Assembly (NCBI GenBank): GCA_964632945.1
Contig: CAZWCX010000034.1
Span: 1-60,689 of the forward strand
Reading direction: 5' to 3'
From: CAZWCX01 sp964632945
GTDB lineage: Bacteria > Planctomycetota > MHYJ01 > WSZJ01 > CAZWCX01
Length of the DNA stretch: 60,689 nucleotides
Both the position numbers and the translations under genes were made by a program. Below, in pieces: positions 43,354-51,555 of this stretch. The notes beneath the pieces are model-generated. The model was not told where the DNA came from. It ran no database searches and saw only the letters and a list, made by a program, of their open reading frames with translations. Each line of letters opens with the position of its first letter. The first letter of the stretch is position 1.

Positions 43354-43695
43354 ATGAGCGTCTGGAATCACGTCTTCGACAGCAACATCAAGCAACGCGC
43401 CGATATCGAAGAGTTGCGGCGCCGGTCTCTTGACATGGCGCAACGACAACATGACCGCGCCTCGATTCACAAGAAACGCATCGAGGCGTTGGAGGTGGAA
43501 GTCGGGGAATTGACCCTGCTTTGCCGGACCATGCTCACCCTCTTGCGCGAGAACGGCATCCTCAACCCGGAGGCCATGGACCGGATCATGAGGGAGATCG
43601 ACCTCGAGGACGGCGTTCTCGACGGTCGGGTTACGCCCGTCGAGTTGCAGCCTCTGAAACCAAAGCGGCCTCCCATTCATCGTCGTCTCAAGTAG
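43354..43695 (+). CDS. Small coiled-coil protein
   Basis: The product is 113 residues, not recognised as a family. Residues 10-75 are strongly charged with heptad spacing (IEELRRRSLDMAQRQHDRAS, RIEALEVEVGELTLLCRTML), indicating a coiled coil. A Pro/Lys-rich tail follows (KPKRPPIHRR). The ATG at 43354 follows GGGG and is preferred to the ATG at 43327. It has a single Cys, so it does not look like a lanthipeptide precursor for the LanC-like gene downstream. It is probably cytoplasmic. Confidence 0.6.
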   Translation: MSVWNHVFDSNIKQRADIEELRRRSLDMAQRQHDRASIHKKRIEALEVEVGELTLLCRTMLTLLRENGILNPEAMDRIMREIDLEDGVLDGRVTPVELQPLKPKRPPIHRRLK

Positions 43696-43807
43696 GTTTC
43701 TTTCTGGGATCGCGTCCGCTCCCAGAATAGACGTAACATGCCGTTGCGGATTGACTTGTGGATTCCGGTCGGGTCCGTCCGGTTCGCTTTCGGCAAGAAC
43801 GGTCCGA

Positions 43808-43823
43808 AAAATCCACATTTCCG
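43808..43823 (+). repeat. A/T-rich motif, copy 2
   Basis: AAAATCCACATTTCCG matches the motif at 13178-13193 at 14 of 16 positions. It lies 70 bases upstream of the LanC-like fusion gene. Confidence 0.35.
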
Positions 43824-43892
43824 CAAGACGGTCCGGCCGCAGAATTCCTATAGGTGGGTGGTGCGATGAACCGCTTGCCTAGGGAGACCGGC

Positions 43893-46800
43893 ATGAGAAA
43901 TCCGTTGCCCTTCGTGATCACCGTCCTCTGCCTGCTCGTCGGCCTCGCGTGGGCCCAGGAACCGGAGGCCCAGGCGATGCTTGCGCAGGCGCGCGCCGCC
44001 TGGGAACGCGAGGCCTTCGATGAGGCCGCGACCCGGTACCGCGACTTGCGCGACCGCGCGCCGGAGGATGCGTTCGTCCGCGCCGGCGAGGCGCAATTCT
44101 GGCTGCAGGCCTCGCTCGCGCGCGCGGGTCGCCTCGAGGAGTCGATCGCGGAGACGCGGGTCTTTCTCGAGAAGCACCCCACGCACCGTTCCTGCGACTA
44201 TGCGCTTTACTTCCTCGGCCTCCATCTGCGCGAGTTGGGCCGGACGGAAGAAGCGCGCGCCGCATGGACGAAGGTGATCCAGGAGCACCCGAACGGGGGG
44301 ATGGTCGAACACGCCCGGGCCGCGCTGGAGGGAGGAGTCTCCGGAGGTCGGACGACGCCCGCTCCGCGACCGCGGGAGTGGACGGAAGCCGCCGAAGGGG
44401 CCGGTCGCTGGCTGGCCCGCCTGGCGGAGGCGCGTGGGGAAGGGGTGGTCTGGCCCGAGTACGAGGGCACCCGCGCGCGCAAGGTCGGCTTCTACGAGGG
44501 GGCGGCGGGAATCGGGCTTTTCTTCCTCAACCTCCACCGGGTCACGGGGAAGCCGGAGTACCGGGACCTCGCGCGGAATGCCGGACGGGGCTTGCTCGAC
44601 CGCGCCGAGCGCACGGAATCGGGGACGAGTTGGCGCGAGGAGCATGAATCCGACGACGGGAAGGTGAGCGCCCTGCAACCCTCTCCGGCGTTGTATGTCG
44701 GGGCGGGCGGGATCGGCTGGTTCTTTCTGGCGCTGCATGCGGACACGGGCGAGCGCTCCTGGCTCGACGCGGCGCGCGGCGCCGCCGACGGGATCCTGGC
44801 GGCCGCGCGGAAGGAAGGCGCCGCCTGGTCGTGGGGAGACGACACCGACATCATCTCGGGCCCGGCCGGATTCGGGCTGTTCCTGCTCGACCTTCATCGG
44901 GCGACCGGTGACGGCCGCTATCTGGACGGGGCGGCGCGAGCGGCGGACGGGCTCCTGAAGGTGGGGGTGAAGGACGGAGACGGGATGAAGTGGAAGTCGT
45001 CCGCGTCGCTCGACCGTTTCTACACCGGCGCGTCGCACGGGACCGCCGGGATTGCGGACTTCCTGTTGCGGGTTCACAAGGCCACGCGCGAGGCGCGTTA
45101 CCTGCAGGCCGCCGAGGCCGGGGCGCGCTGGCTTTTGCGCTCGGCGGTCCCCGACGGCGAGGGGAGCAAGTGGTGCCATTACCAGCCCGGAGCGGTGGAC
45201 CGGTTCCAAACCGGATGGTGTCACGGTCCGGCGGGGACCGGCCGATTCTTCCTCGATCTTCATGAGGTGACCGGCCGGCGGGAGCATCTTGACGCCGCCG
45301 TGCGCGGGGGACGGTGGCTGATGTCGGAAGTCGCCGCCGGGAGTCCGGAGCCCCGGTTCTACGGACTGTCGATGTGCTGCGGGGCGGCGGGTGTGGGCGA
45401 CTTCCTGCTGGACCTGCATCGCGCCGTCGGCGACGGCCGTGTGCTGGAAGCCGCTGCGCAGGTGGGACGCCACCTGGCGGCAAAGGCGCATGCCGACGGG
45501 GACGGGTTCAAGTGGACGAACGCCGAGCATCCGGACGGGGAAGGCAAGACCTGGTTCGGCACCGGCTACATGACCGGCGCGGCGGGCGTGGGTTCGTTCC
45601 TGCTCCGGCTGGACGCCACGATGCGCGGGATGGGGGATCGGTTCCTGGTCTTCGCGGACAAGACGGCGATCGGCGATCCGCCCGCGGCCGAGACCGCGGA
45701 GTACGTCGTGGCGACCGACCGCGCGGAAGCCGATCCGGCGTACGCCGCCGTGCGGCGACTGGCGGAGCACCGCAAGGGGACGATCGTGCGGTTCCGTCCC
45801 GGGGAATGGGCGTCGCTGCAGGCCCGGCTGGCGGCCCTCCGTCCGCGACACGTCGCCTTCGTCCTTCCGCCCGAAGTCATCGACCTCAACCTGCACCGGA
45901 GCATCCTGGCCCTGGCGTGCCGCCTGGATGCGGACCCGTTCGTGGACTTTGCATTCGGCTACGTCACCGGCGACACGCCGCAGCGGATGATCGAGATGGT
46001 GGAGCACGGGATCCGGGTGGAAGCCGAGGGGCTCCCGCGCACCTGGAACGAGGGTTCCGTGGTCAGCCAGACCGGCTCGTTCGTCTCGGCGGCGGCGGGA
46101 CCGCCCGCGGCCCGATCCCGTGGGTTCACGGGTCGGGACATCCACTGGGCCTGCGTCGAGGACGATCCCGACGTTCGCAATTTCGTGCGGAAGCACCTGC
46201 CGCTCCTGGCAGGCCGCGGCGTCATGAGCCTCTCGGGAAACGGGGATCCGGAGGGGATCTGGCTGTTTCATGATCAGCGCAACGTCGATCGCGAGAAGCA
46301 CTGGGCCTTCGACCCTGCGAAGATCGGCCATGATCCCGACGGGACGATGCCGCGGATCACGGCCGAGGCGTTCCGCGGACTCGACCTGGCGGGAGCCGTG
46401 GTCTGGAGCGGGACGTGCCACAGCGGGGTACTCTCCCGCGCCTTCATCGAAGGGGACATCGTATCCACCTTCGGCCGCGTCGACCGGCAGACCGAGTACC
46501 GGGTCCCGGCGGAGCGCAGCCTGGCGCGGGCGATCCTGGCGTGCGGTCCCGTGGCGTTCCTGGCGCCGATCGGACCCAACCACGGCTACTCCTGCCTGGT
46601 GGAACAGAACCGCGCGGTGGCCACGGGCGAATCGCTCGGGGAGGTGATGCGCGGGCGCTACAACGAGATCGTGCTGGTGGAAGGGCTGCCGCTGTCGCCC
46701 GAGATCTACCGGCCGGGCGAGCCCGAGTTCCACGAAGATCCGATGCGGGGTGGGGGGGTGAACCGGGTCCTGTACGGGGATCCGGCCCTGCGTCCCTTCC

Positions 46801-47177
46801 CGGCGGGCGGGCGGACGCCGTTCGCTCCCGTGGTGGTCCGGGAGGGGGACGGGCTGCGGATCACGTGCACGGTGGCCGAGGAGGATGCCTTCGAGGGCTG
46901 GGACATGTTCGGCGGGGACCGGGAGCATCCGGAGCGGGTGCGGGTTGCCGTCCCGGTCCCGGAGGGGTTCGTTCCCGCGGTGGAATCGGTGGCGGCGGCG
47001 GCGCGCGGCCGGGACGGCAAGGCGATTCCGCTGGCCCGGACGTGCATGGCGGCGCTGGAGCAGATCGACGGGCGGCAGGTGCTGCACCTTCAGGCCGGCG
47101 CCGGTCGCGGGGAACTGTCCACTGCGGGGATCGTCGTGGAGTTCCGGGTGAAGCCGCGGTCGGCGACCCCCGACTGA
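43893..47177 (+). CDS. Secreted TPR / LanC-like toroid / caspase-gingipain-like fusion
   Basis: The product is 1094 residues. A signal peptide (MRNPLPFVITVLCLLVGLAW) is followed by TPR-like helices to about residue 150. Residues 190-575 form seven helical repeats with GxxG-type loops: EGAAGIG, VGAGGIG, SGPAGFG, HGTAGIA, HGPAGTG, CGAAGVG, TGAAGVG. This is the plan of the LanC/lanthionine-cyclase toroid. GWCHGPAG (Cys443, His444) and MCCGAAG (Cys495, Cys496) fall where LanC zinc ligands lie, with Cys for the usual His. Residues 610-965 look caspase- or C25-peptidase-like: LSGNGDPEGIW, AVVWSGTCHSGVLSRAF (Cys842), and a terminal LYGDPALRPF. The expected catalytic His is Asn783. The start follows GGGAGA. 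Function unknown. Confidence 0.7.
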   Translation: MRNPLPFVITVLCLLVGLAWAQEPEAQAMLAQARAAWEREAFDEAATRYRDLRDRAPEDAFVRAGEAQFWLQASLARAGRLEESIAETRVFLEKHPTHRSCDYALYFLGLHLRELGRTEEARAAWTKVIQEHPNGGMVEHARAALEGGVSGGRTTPAPRPREWTEAAEGAGRWLARLAEARGEGVVWPEYEGTRARKVGFYEGAAGIGLFFLNLHRVTGKPEYRDLARNAGRGLLDRAERTESGTSWREEHESDDGKVSALQPSPALYVGAGGIGWFFLALHADTGERSWLDAARGAADGILAAARKEGAAWSWGDDTDIISGPAGFGLFLLDLHRATGDGRYLDGAARAADGLLKVGVKDGDGMKWKSSASLDRFYTGASHGTAGIADFLLRVHKATREARYLQAAEAGARWLLRSAVPDGEGSKWCHYQPGAVDRFQTGWCHGPAGTGRFFLDLHEVTGRREHLDAAVRGGRWLMSEVAAGSPEPRFYGLSMCCGAAGVGDFLLDLHRAVGDGRVLEAAAQVGRHLAAKAHADGDGFKWTNAEHPDGEGKTWFGTGYMTGAAGVGSFLLRLDATMRGMGDRFLVFADKTAIGDPPAAETAEYVVATDRAEADPAYAAVRRLAEHRKGTIVRFRPGEWASLQARLAALRPRHVAFVLPPEVIDLNLHRSILALACRLDADPFVDFAFGYVTGDTPQRMIEMVEHGIRVEAEGLPRTWNEGSVVSQTGSFVSAAAGPPAARSRGFTGRDIHWACVEDDPDVRNFVRKHLPLLAGRGVMSLSGNGDPEGIWLFHDQRNVDREKHWAFDPAKIGHDPDGTMPRITAEAFRGLDLAGAVVWSGTCHSGVLSRAFIEGDIVSTFGRVDRQTEYRVPAERSLARAILACGPVAFLAPIGPNHGYSCLVEQNRAVATGESLGEVMRGRYNEIVLVEGLPLSPEIYRPGEPEFHEDPMRGGGVNRVLYGDPALRPFPAGGRTPFAPVVVREGDGLRITCTVAEEDAFEGWDMFGGDREHPERVRVAVPVPEGFVPAVESVAAAARGRDGKAIPLARTCMAALEQIDGRQVLHLQAGAGRGELSTAGIVVEFRVKPRSATPD

Positions 47178-47195
47178 TCCGGACGGCCGGCGCGC

Positions 47196-49604
47196 CTACC
47201 GTTCGCGGAGGGCGCGCCGGCGCTCTTCGAAGACCTTCCGCGTATTCTCGTCGGCGGCGCGGGCGAGGCCCTGGTCGACATCGGCCAGGGCCGCGTCGTG
47301 GTTGCCGGCCCGCTCGTGGGCGAGGCTCCGGTAAAAGTAGGCGTAGAGGGTCTCCGGGGCGCGTTCGAGGACGCGGTCGAAGTCCTCGACGGCATCCGCG
47401 CGCCCGGCCTGGAGGCGCGCATGGCCGCGCTGGAACCGGGCGGTCACCGAGTCCGGGATCCGCGCGAGGACGGCGTCGAGATCGGCCAGGGCGCCGGGGA
47501 GATCGCGGTCCCGGTCGAGTCGGATGCGCGCGCGCAGCAGATGCGCGGCCGGTTCTCCGGGGACCAGGCGAAGGGCGGTGTCGACGTCTTCGAGGGCGGT
47601 TTCCGCTTCCCCGCGGGAAAAGCGGGCGATTGCGCGGAAGAGTCGCGCCTCGGCGTTGTGCGGATCGCCGCGCACGGCGACCTCGGCGTCTTCGGACCAG
47701 GCGACCGCGTCGGTGCGTGCGGACCCGCCGAAGTGGTGAAGGAGCGCCGCGCGTACGAGGCGGGGGAGGGGGGCGTCGGGCCGGCCCCGGATCGCGTCGC
47801 CGAGGTGGCGCAGGGCGCGGTCCCGCTCCTGGTGCATCGCTTCGAGGCTGGTGAAGAGGCCGAGCGAGCGGATGGCGAAGGCGCATCCCGCGAGGGCGTG
47901 GAGGTCCGGCGCGGCGTGGGCGTGGGCTTCCGCCGCCGCGGCGGCACGCCGTCCCGCTTCCTCGACGCCGCCCGCGACGAGCGCGACCAGCGCGGCCGCC
48001 CATTCGCCCCGGGCCGGGTCGTCGCCGGGTTCCGCTCCCCCAAGGGCGGCGCCGGCGTGCTCGGCGATCTCGCGGCCAAGTCGCGCCCGGGCTTCGGGGT
48101 CGCCGGGCGTTCGCGCCTCGAGACGCTCCGCGGCCACCTCGACCATCCAGCGCCGGAAGAGAATCCCGGCCAGCGCCCGCCGGGCCCCGGGCGCGCGGGG
48201 GGCGAGTCCGACCGCCTCTCGAGCCAGGGTCTCCGCCGCGACGAACTCGCCCGCCTGCACCGCGGCCTGCACCCGCTCCAGAAGAGCAACCGCGGCGAGT
48301 CCGCTCTGCGCGCGCGCCGCCTCCGCCGCATCCCGCTCCGCGCGCCAGGCGGCGTTCGACCAGCCCCACGCGCCCAGACCGAGCGCCAGCGCGGCGCATC
48401 CGGCCAGTGCGATCGACGTGCGCGGATGCCGCCGCAGGCGGCGCCAAACGCGTTCCATCGCGCCCGGGGCCCGCGCCTCCACCGGACGGCCCGTGCGCCA
48501 GCGCGCGATCTCCTCCGCGAACGCGAGCGCGGTCGGGTAGCGTCGCCCGGGGTCCTTGTCGAGCGCGCGCATCGCCACCGCTTCGAGTTCCACCGGCGCC
48601 TTCGGGTTCCGAACTCGCGGCGGTCGCGGCTCGTCCTCGAGGATCTTGCGCAGGATCCCGACCAGCGAATCTCCCGTGTGCGGCGGCTCGCCGGTCAGCA
48701 GTTGGTACAGGATCGCCCCCAGGGCGTAGACGTCCGTCCGGGGCGTCTCGGTCTGCCGGCCTTCCACCTGCTCCGGCGCCATGTAGGGCGGAGTCCCCAC
48801 GATCGCGCCGCTGCGCGTGACCGGTGCGTCCCCGACGCAGGCGCGCGCCAGACCGAAGTCCGCCACCTTCGGCTCGCCGGCCGCGTTCAGCAGGACGTTG
48901 GCCGGCTTCAGGTCGCGGTGGATGATCCCCTTCGCGTGCGCCTCGTGCACCGCGCGCGCGACCGATTCGAGGATCGCGGCGGAGGCCCGCAGGTCGAGGC
49001 CGCCGCCCGCGATCGCCTGGGACCACGAGGGCCCATCGACCCATTCGAGCACCAGCATCGGGCGGCCGTCGACCTCCCCGACGTCGTGGATCGCCACCAC
49101 GTTCGCATGGTTCAGCCGCGCCGCCGCGCGCGCCTCCCGGGCGAATCGGTCGCGCGCGGCCGGATCGGTTTCGGCCCAGGACTTGAGCACCTTGAGGGCG
49201 ACCGGACGCGCGAGCTGCCGATCCCACGCGCCGTAGACGACGGCCATCCCGCCTTCCCCGAGATACTCCCGCACCTCGTACCGCTCCGTGCGCGGGATCT
49301 CCTCCCGTCGCCGGCGCCGGATCCCCTCGAGCCGCTCGAGTTCCGTCGGCTCGATCCACCCGCGGGTGAGCAGCACGTCCGCGAGCGTACATTCCTCCCC
49401 GCGCCGCCGGGCGTCGTCGATCTCGCGGCGGCACTCTTCGATCCGGTTCGCCGGCACCGCTCCGAGCTCGACGGCCAGGCGCGCGAGGAGCGGATCTCCC
49501 ACCACCGGATCCAACGCCTCCGTGCGCTCCCGGCGTTCCCGCTCGTGGGCACGCAGCGTGCGGCGCAGGGAATCCGCGCTCCGTTCAGGATCCGAGGAGG
49601 GCAT
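47196..49604 (-). CDS. Membrane Ser/Thr protein kinase with TPR C-terminus
   Basis: The product is 802 residues. The kinase domain has GEGGMAVVYG, VALKVL, IHRDLKPANVLL, VADFGLA and the APE-like PPYMAPEQ. A membrane segment (about 430, SIALAGCAALALGLGAWGW) leads to an extracytoplasmic Ala-rich helical region ending in TPRs (VEDFDRVLERAPETLYAYFY). The first 100 residues hold two helical motifs, LARLAVELGAVPANRIEECR and LADVLLTRGWIEPTELERLE. Their Gly residues (48 and 82) are 34 apart, the same spacing as the motif pairs in the protein at 5840. The ATG follows GGAGG and overlaps the sigma factor gene by 20 bases. Kinase and ECF sigma pairs are characteristic of Planctomycetota. Confidence 0.9.
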   Translation of the reverse strand: MPSSDPERSADSLRRTLRAHERERRERTEALDPVVGDPLLARLAVELGAVPANRIEECRREIDDARRRGEECTLADVLLTRGWIEPTELERLEGIRRRRREEIPRTERYEVREYLGEGGMAVVYGAWDRQLARPVALKVLKSWAETDPAARDRFAREARAAARLNHANVVAIHDVGEVDGRPMLVLEWVDGPSWSQAIAGGGLDLRASAAILESVARAVHEAHAKGIIHRDLKPANVLLNAAGEPKVADFGLARACVGDAPVTRSGAIVGTPPYMAPEQVEGRQTETPRTDVYALGAILYQLLTGEPPHTGDSLVGILRKILEDEPRPPRVRNPKAPVELEAVAMRALDKDPGRRYPTALAFAEEIARWRTGRPVEARAPGAMERVWRRLRRHPRTSIALAGCAALALGLGAWGWSNAAWRAERDAAEAARAQSGLAAVALLERVQAAVQAGEFVAAETLAREAVGLAPRAPGARRALAGILFRRWMVEVAAERLEARTPGDPEARARLGREIAEHAGAALGGAEPGDDPARGEWAAALVALVAGGVEEAGRRAAAAAEAHAHAAPDLHALAGCAFAIRSLGLFTSLEAMHQERDRALRHLGDAIRGRPDAPLPRLVRAALLHHFGGSARTDAVAWSEDAEVAVRGDPHNAEARLFRAIARFSRGEAETALEDVDTALRLVPGEPAAHLLRARIRLDRDRDLPGALADLDAVLARIPDSVTARFQRGHARLQAGRADAVEDFDRVLERAPETLYAYFYRSLAHERAGNHDAALADVDQGLARAADENTRKVFEERRRALRER

Positions 49605-50307
49605 TCCATTCCTCCTCGAGCGTGGCTTCGTCCGGCGCCGTCTCCGCGAGCTCGGCCCGCGCCTCCGCGCGCACGGCCTCGCGCATGGCATGCAGCCAGT
49701 TGCGCACGTCGCTCGTGGCGACGCCGAGCCGCTGCGCGGCCTCCGAGTACGTAGAGGCCTCGCCGGTCCAGTCGTAGATCTCGAAGGCCCGGAACCAGGT
49801 CGCCCGTCCGTCGTGGGCGCATCGTTCCCGCACCCGTTCGACCGACCGCTCCAGCAGGCCGGCGGCCCAGGCGGCGTCGAAGGCCTCCTCCGGGCCGAGT
49901 CCGCGATCTTCGGGCACCCCGTCCTCGAGCGCGGCCAGGTCGAGGATCGTCACGCCGCCGCCCCGCTTGCCGGCCGCGCGGGCCTTCTCCTGGTCGCGGA
50001 CGAAACTCCGCAACAGCACTTTCAGGTAGCGACGGAAGGATCCGCGCTCCCGCGCGTAGTTCCGCAAGGCGTCTCCCTCGTGGAGGCGGAGGAAGAACGC
50101 CTGGGTGAGATCCTTCGCATCCTCGCTCGACTTCGACCAGGCCGCGCGGACCCAGCCGTACACCGGCTTCCAGTAGCGACGGCCGATCAGTTCGAGGGCG
50201 GCGCGGGTATTCGTGCCGGTGGGGTCGGCGAGTCGGGAAAGGAGCACGCCCGTCGTGTGCGGGAAGTCCCGCTGGAGTCCGCCCATGGCGGTGTCGGGCG
50301 ATCTCAT
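49585..50307 (-). CDS. ECF-type RNA polymerase sigma factor
   Basis: The product is 240 residues. Region 2 is seen in WKPVYGWVRAAWSKSSEDAK and DLTQAFFLRLHEGDALRNYA; region 4 in STYSEAAQRLGVATSDVRNW. It belongs to the ECF groups that are encoded next to Ser/Thr kinases and lack a classical anti-sigma factor. Here the kinase gene overlaps it, so phosphorylation by the kinase may control activity. The ATG at 50307 has a run of G upstream; an ATG at 50286 is an alternative. No target promoter can be assigned. Confidence 0.85.
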   Translation of the reverse strand: MRSPDTAMGGLQRDFPHTTGVLLSRLADPTGTNTRAALELIGRRYWKPVYGWVRAAWSKSSEDAKDLTQAFFLRLHEGDALRNYARERGSFRRYLKVLLRSFVRDQEKARAAGKRGGGVTILDLAALEDGVPEDRGLGPEEAFDAAWAAGLLERSVERVRERCAHDGRATWFRAFEIYDWTGEASTYSEAAQRLGVATSDVRNWLHAMREAVRAEARAELAETAPDEATLEEEWNALLGS

Positions 50308-50603
50308 GGACGGCCCCCGCTCGTGGAGGGACGCAACGGTTCACCGGCTCGCGTTCGGCGGGTCGCAGCGCCGATCCGTGTCGAGCGGGCGGCGGTCACG
50401 CGCCGGTCGTTCGCGCGGTCGCGGGCGCCGCCCCCCGTCGAAACCCTTGCGGCGACGTCGGGGGCGCTCGAAGGGACGCTCATGGGCGATGCTCCACCAG
50501 GATCTCTGCAGCATACGCCGAGTCGGGGCCGGCGTCCACCCCCGCGCATCCGCGGCGGGAGAGCGCGGGTCGGGGCGCGCGGGAGGGACGGTCGGGCCCC
50601 CCG

Positions 50604-51038
50604 TCAGCCGCCCATCCGCAGGCACACCCGCTGTGCCGCCTCGCGGACCTGAGGATCCGGGTCGCCGAGGGCTCGCTCCAATTCGGCGCGGATCGGGGAC
50701 AAATCGTCCTGCTCGGCCAGCCGCAGCAGGGCTTCGGCGGCGTGGATTCTCGCGCCCTGTTGCCGATTCGACAGCAAACGACCCAGCAGAGCCACGGCGT
50801 CGGAAAGCCCGGCGCCGTTCCCGGCCGCGCGGCTCAGCGTCTCCGCAACCGCCCAGGCCGCGTACGACCCGGGCAGGTCCGGATCGATCGCCCCTTCCAG
50901 CAGCCGCAAGATCCCGGTTCGATCTTCGCCCCGGCAAAGGGCGTCCACGATGGGGGAGAGGGGATCGACGGGCAGGGCCGAAAACGGGTCGTATCCGCGG
51001 AGGGCGGAAACGAAGTCCTCGCGTTCCGCCGGGGTCAT
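50604..51038 (-). CDS. HEAT-repeat protein
   Basis: The product is 144 residues, all helical, with HEAT-like repeats near the C-terminus (GARIHAAEALLRLAEQDDLS, LERALGDPDPQVREAAQRVC). No signal peptide is seen. Such small HEAT proteins act as protein-binding scaffolds; no partner is evident. GGGGGG precedes the ATG at 51038. It follows the ACT-domain gene by 16 bases in the same direction, suggesting co-transcription. Confidence 0.6.
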   Translation of the reverse strand: MTPAEREDFVSALRGYDPFSALPVDPLSPIVDALCRGEDRTGILRLLEGAIDPDLPGSYAAWAVAETLSRAAGNGAGLSDAVALLGRLLSNRQQGARIHAAEALLRLAEQDDLSPIRAELERALGDPDPQVREAAQRVCLRMGG

Positions 51039-51054
51039 GGTGTCCCCCCCGCTG

Positions 51055-51471
51055 CTAGAACGTCTTCACCGCCTTCAAGAGGGCGGCCGGCTTTTGCGAG
51101 CCGAAAACGGCGGTGCTCTTTCCCGAACCCGACGTGCTCGCGTACGCGTATTCCAGATTCACGCCCGCGTCGGCGATGGCGCGGGCGATCTTTGCCGCGG
51201 CGCCGCGACCCGATCCGGTCGTCACCGTGACCACCGGATTGAGCTTGTAGGGGTACTTCGCCTTTTTCAATACCGTCTTGGCCCGGGCGGCATTGTCCAC
51301 CACCAGGTAGACGTGCGCCTCGCCGACTTCGCCGTCCTTGCCCGGATGACCGTAGCCGCAGAAGGCGAGCACGTTGATCTTCTCGCGGGCGAGCAGTTCG
51401 AGCACCTCGGCGACGGCGCCGGGCCGGTGCTGCATCTGGACCTGGATTTCAAAGGTCTTTTTCGCCGCCAT
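51055..51471 (-). CDS. Tandem ACT-domain protein
   Basis: The product is 138 residues. The pattern FEIQVQMQHRPGAVAEVLEL (residues 5-25) is a typical ACT domain, followed by LAREKINVLAFCGYG. A second ACT-like half follows (TGSGRGAAAKIARAIADAGV). ACT domains bind amino acids or other small ligands and regulate enzymes. The ATG at 51471 has GAGGAGA upstream. It is downstream of the DUF2090 aldolase gene by 84 bases. Which enzyme it regulates is not shown. Confidence 0.72.
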   Translation of the reverse strand: MAAKKTFEIQVQMQHRPGAVAEVLELLAREKINVLAFCGYGHPGKDGEVGEAHVYLVVDNAARAKTVLKKAKYPYKLNPVVTVTTGSGRGAAAKIARAIADAGVNLEYAYASTSGSGKSTAVFGSQKPAALLKAVKTF

Positions 51472-51555
51472 GGACACTCTCCTCGAAAGAAAAGCGGGAC
51501 GACGGGCCCTGCCCGCCGCCCCGCCGGATTCGCCAAGCCGGTGCGAAGGATGGCG

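Noticed and set aside
43354..43695. Lanthipeptide precursor for the LanC-like protein
   Set aside because: The small protein has one Cys, no Ser/Thr-rich core and a coiled-coil composition, and no dehydratase gene is nearby.
43848..47087. A 1079-codon open frame antisense to the LanC-like fusion gene
   Set aside because: It is a shadow of the high GC third codon position. Its translation is rich in Arg, Gly and Pro with no domain, and the sense frame has a signal peptide and clear motifs.
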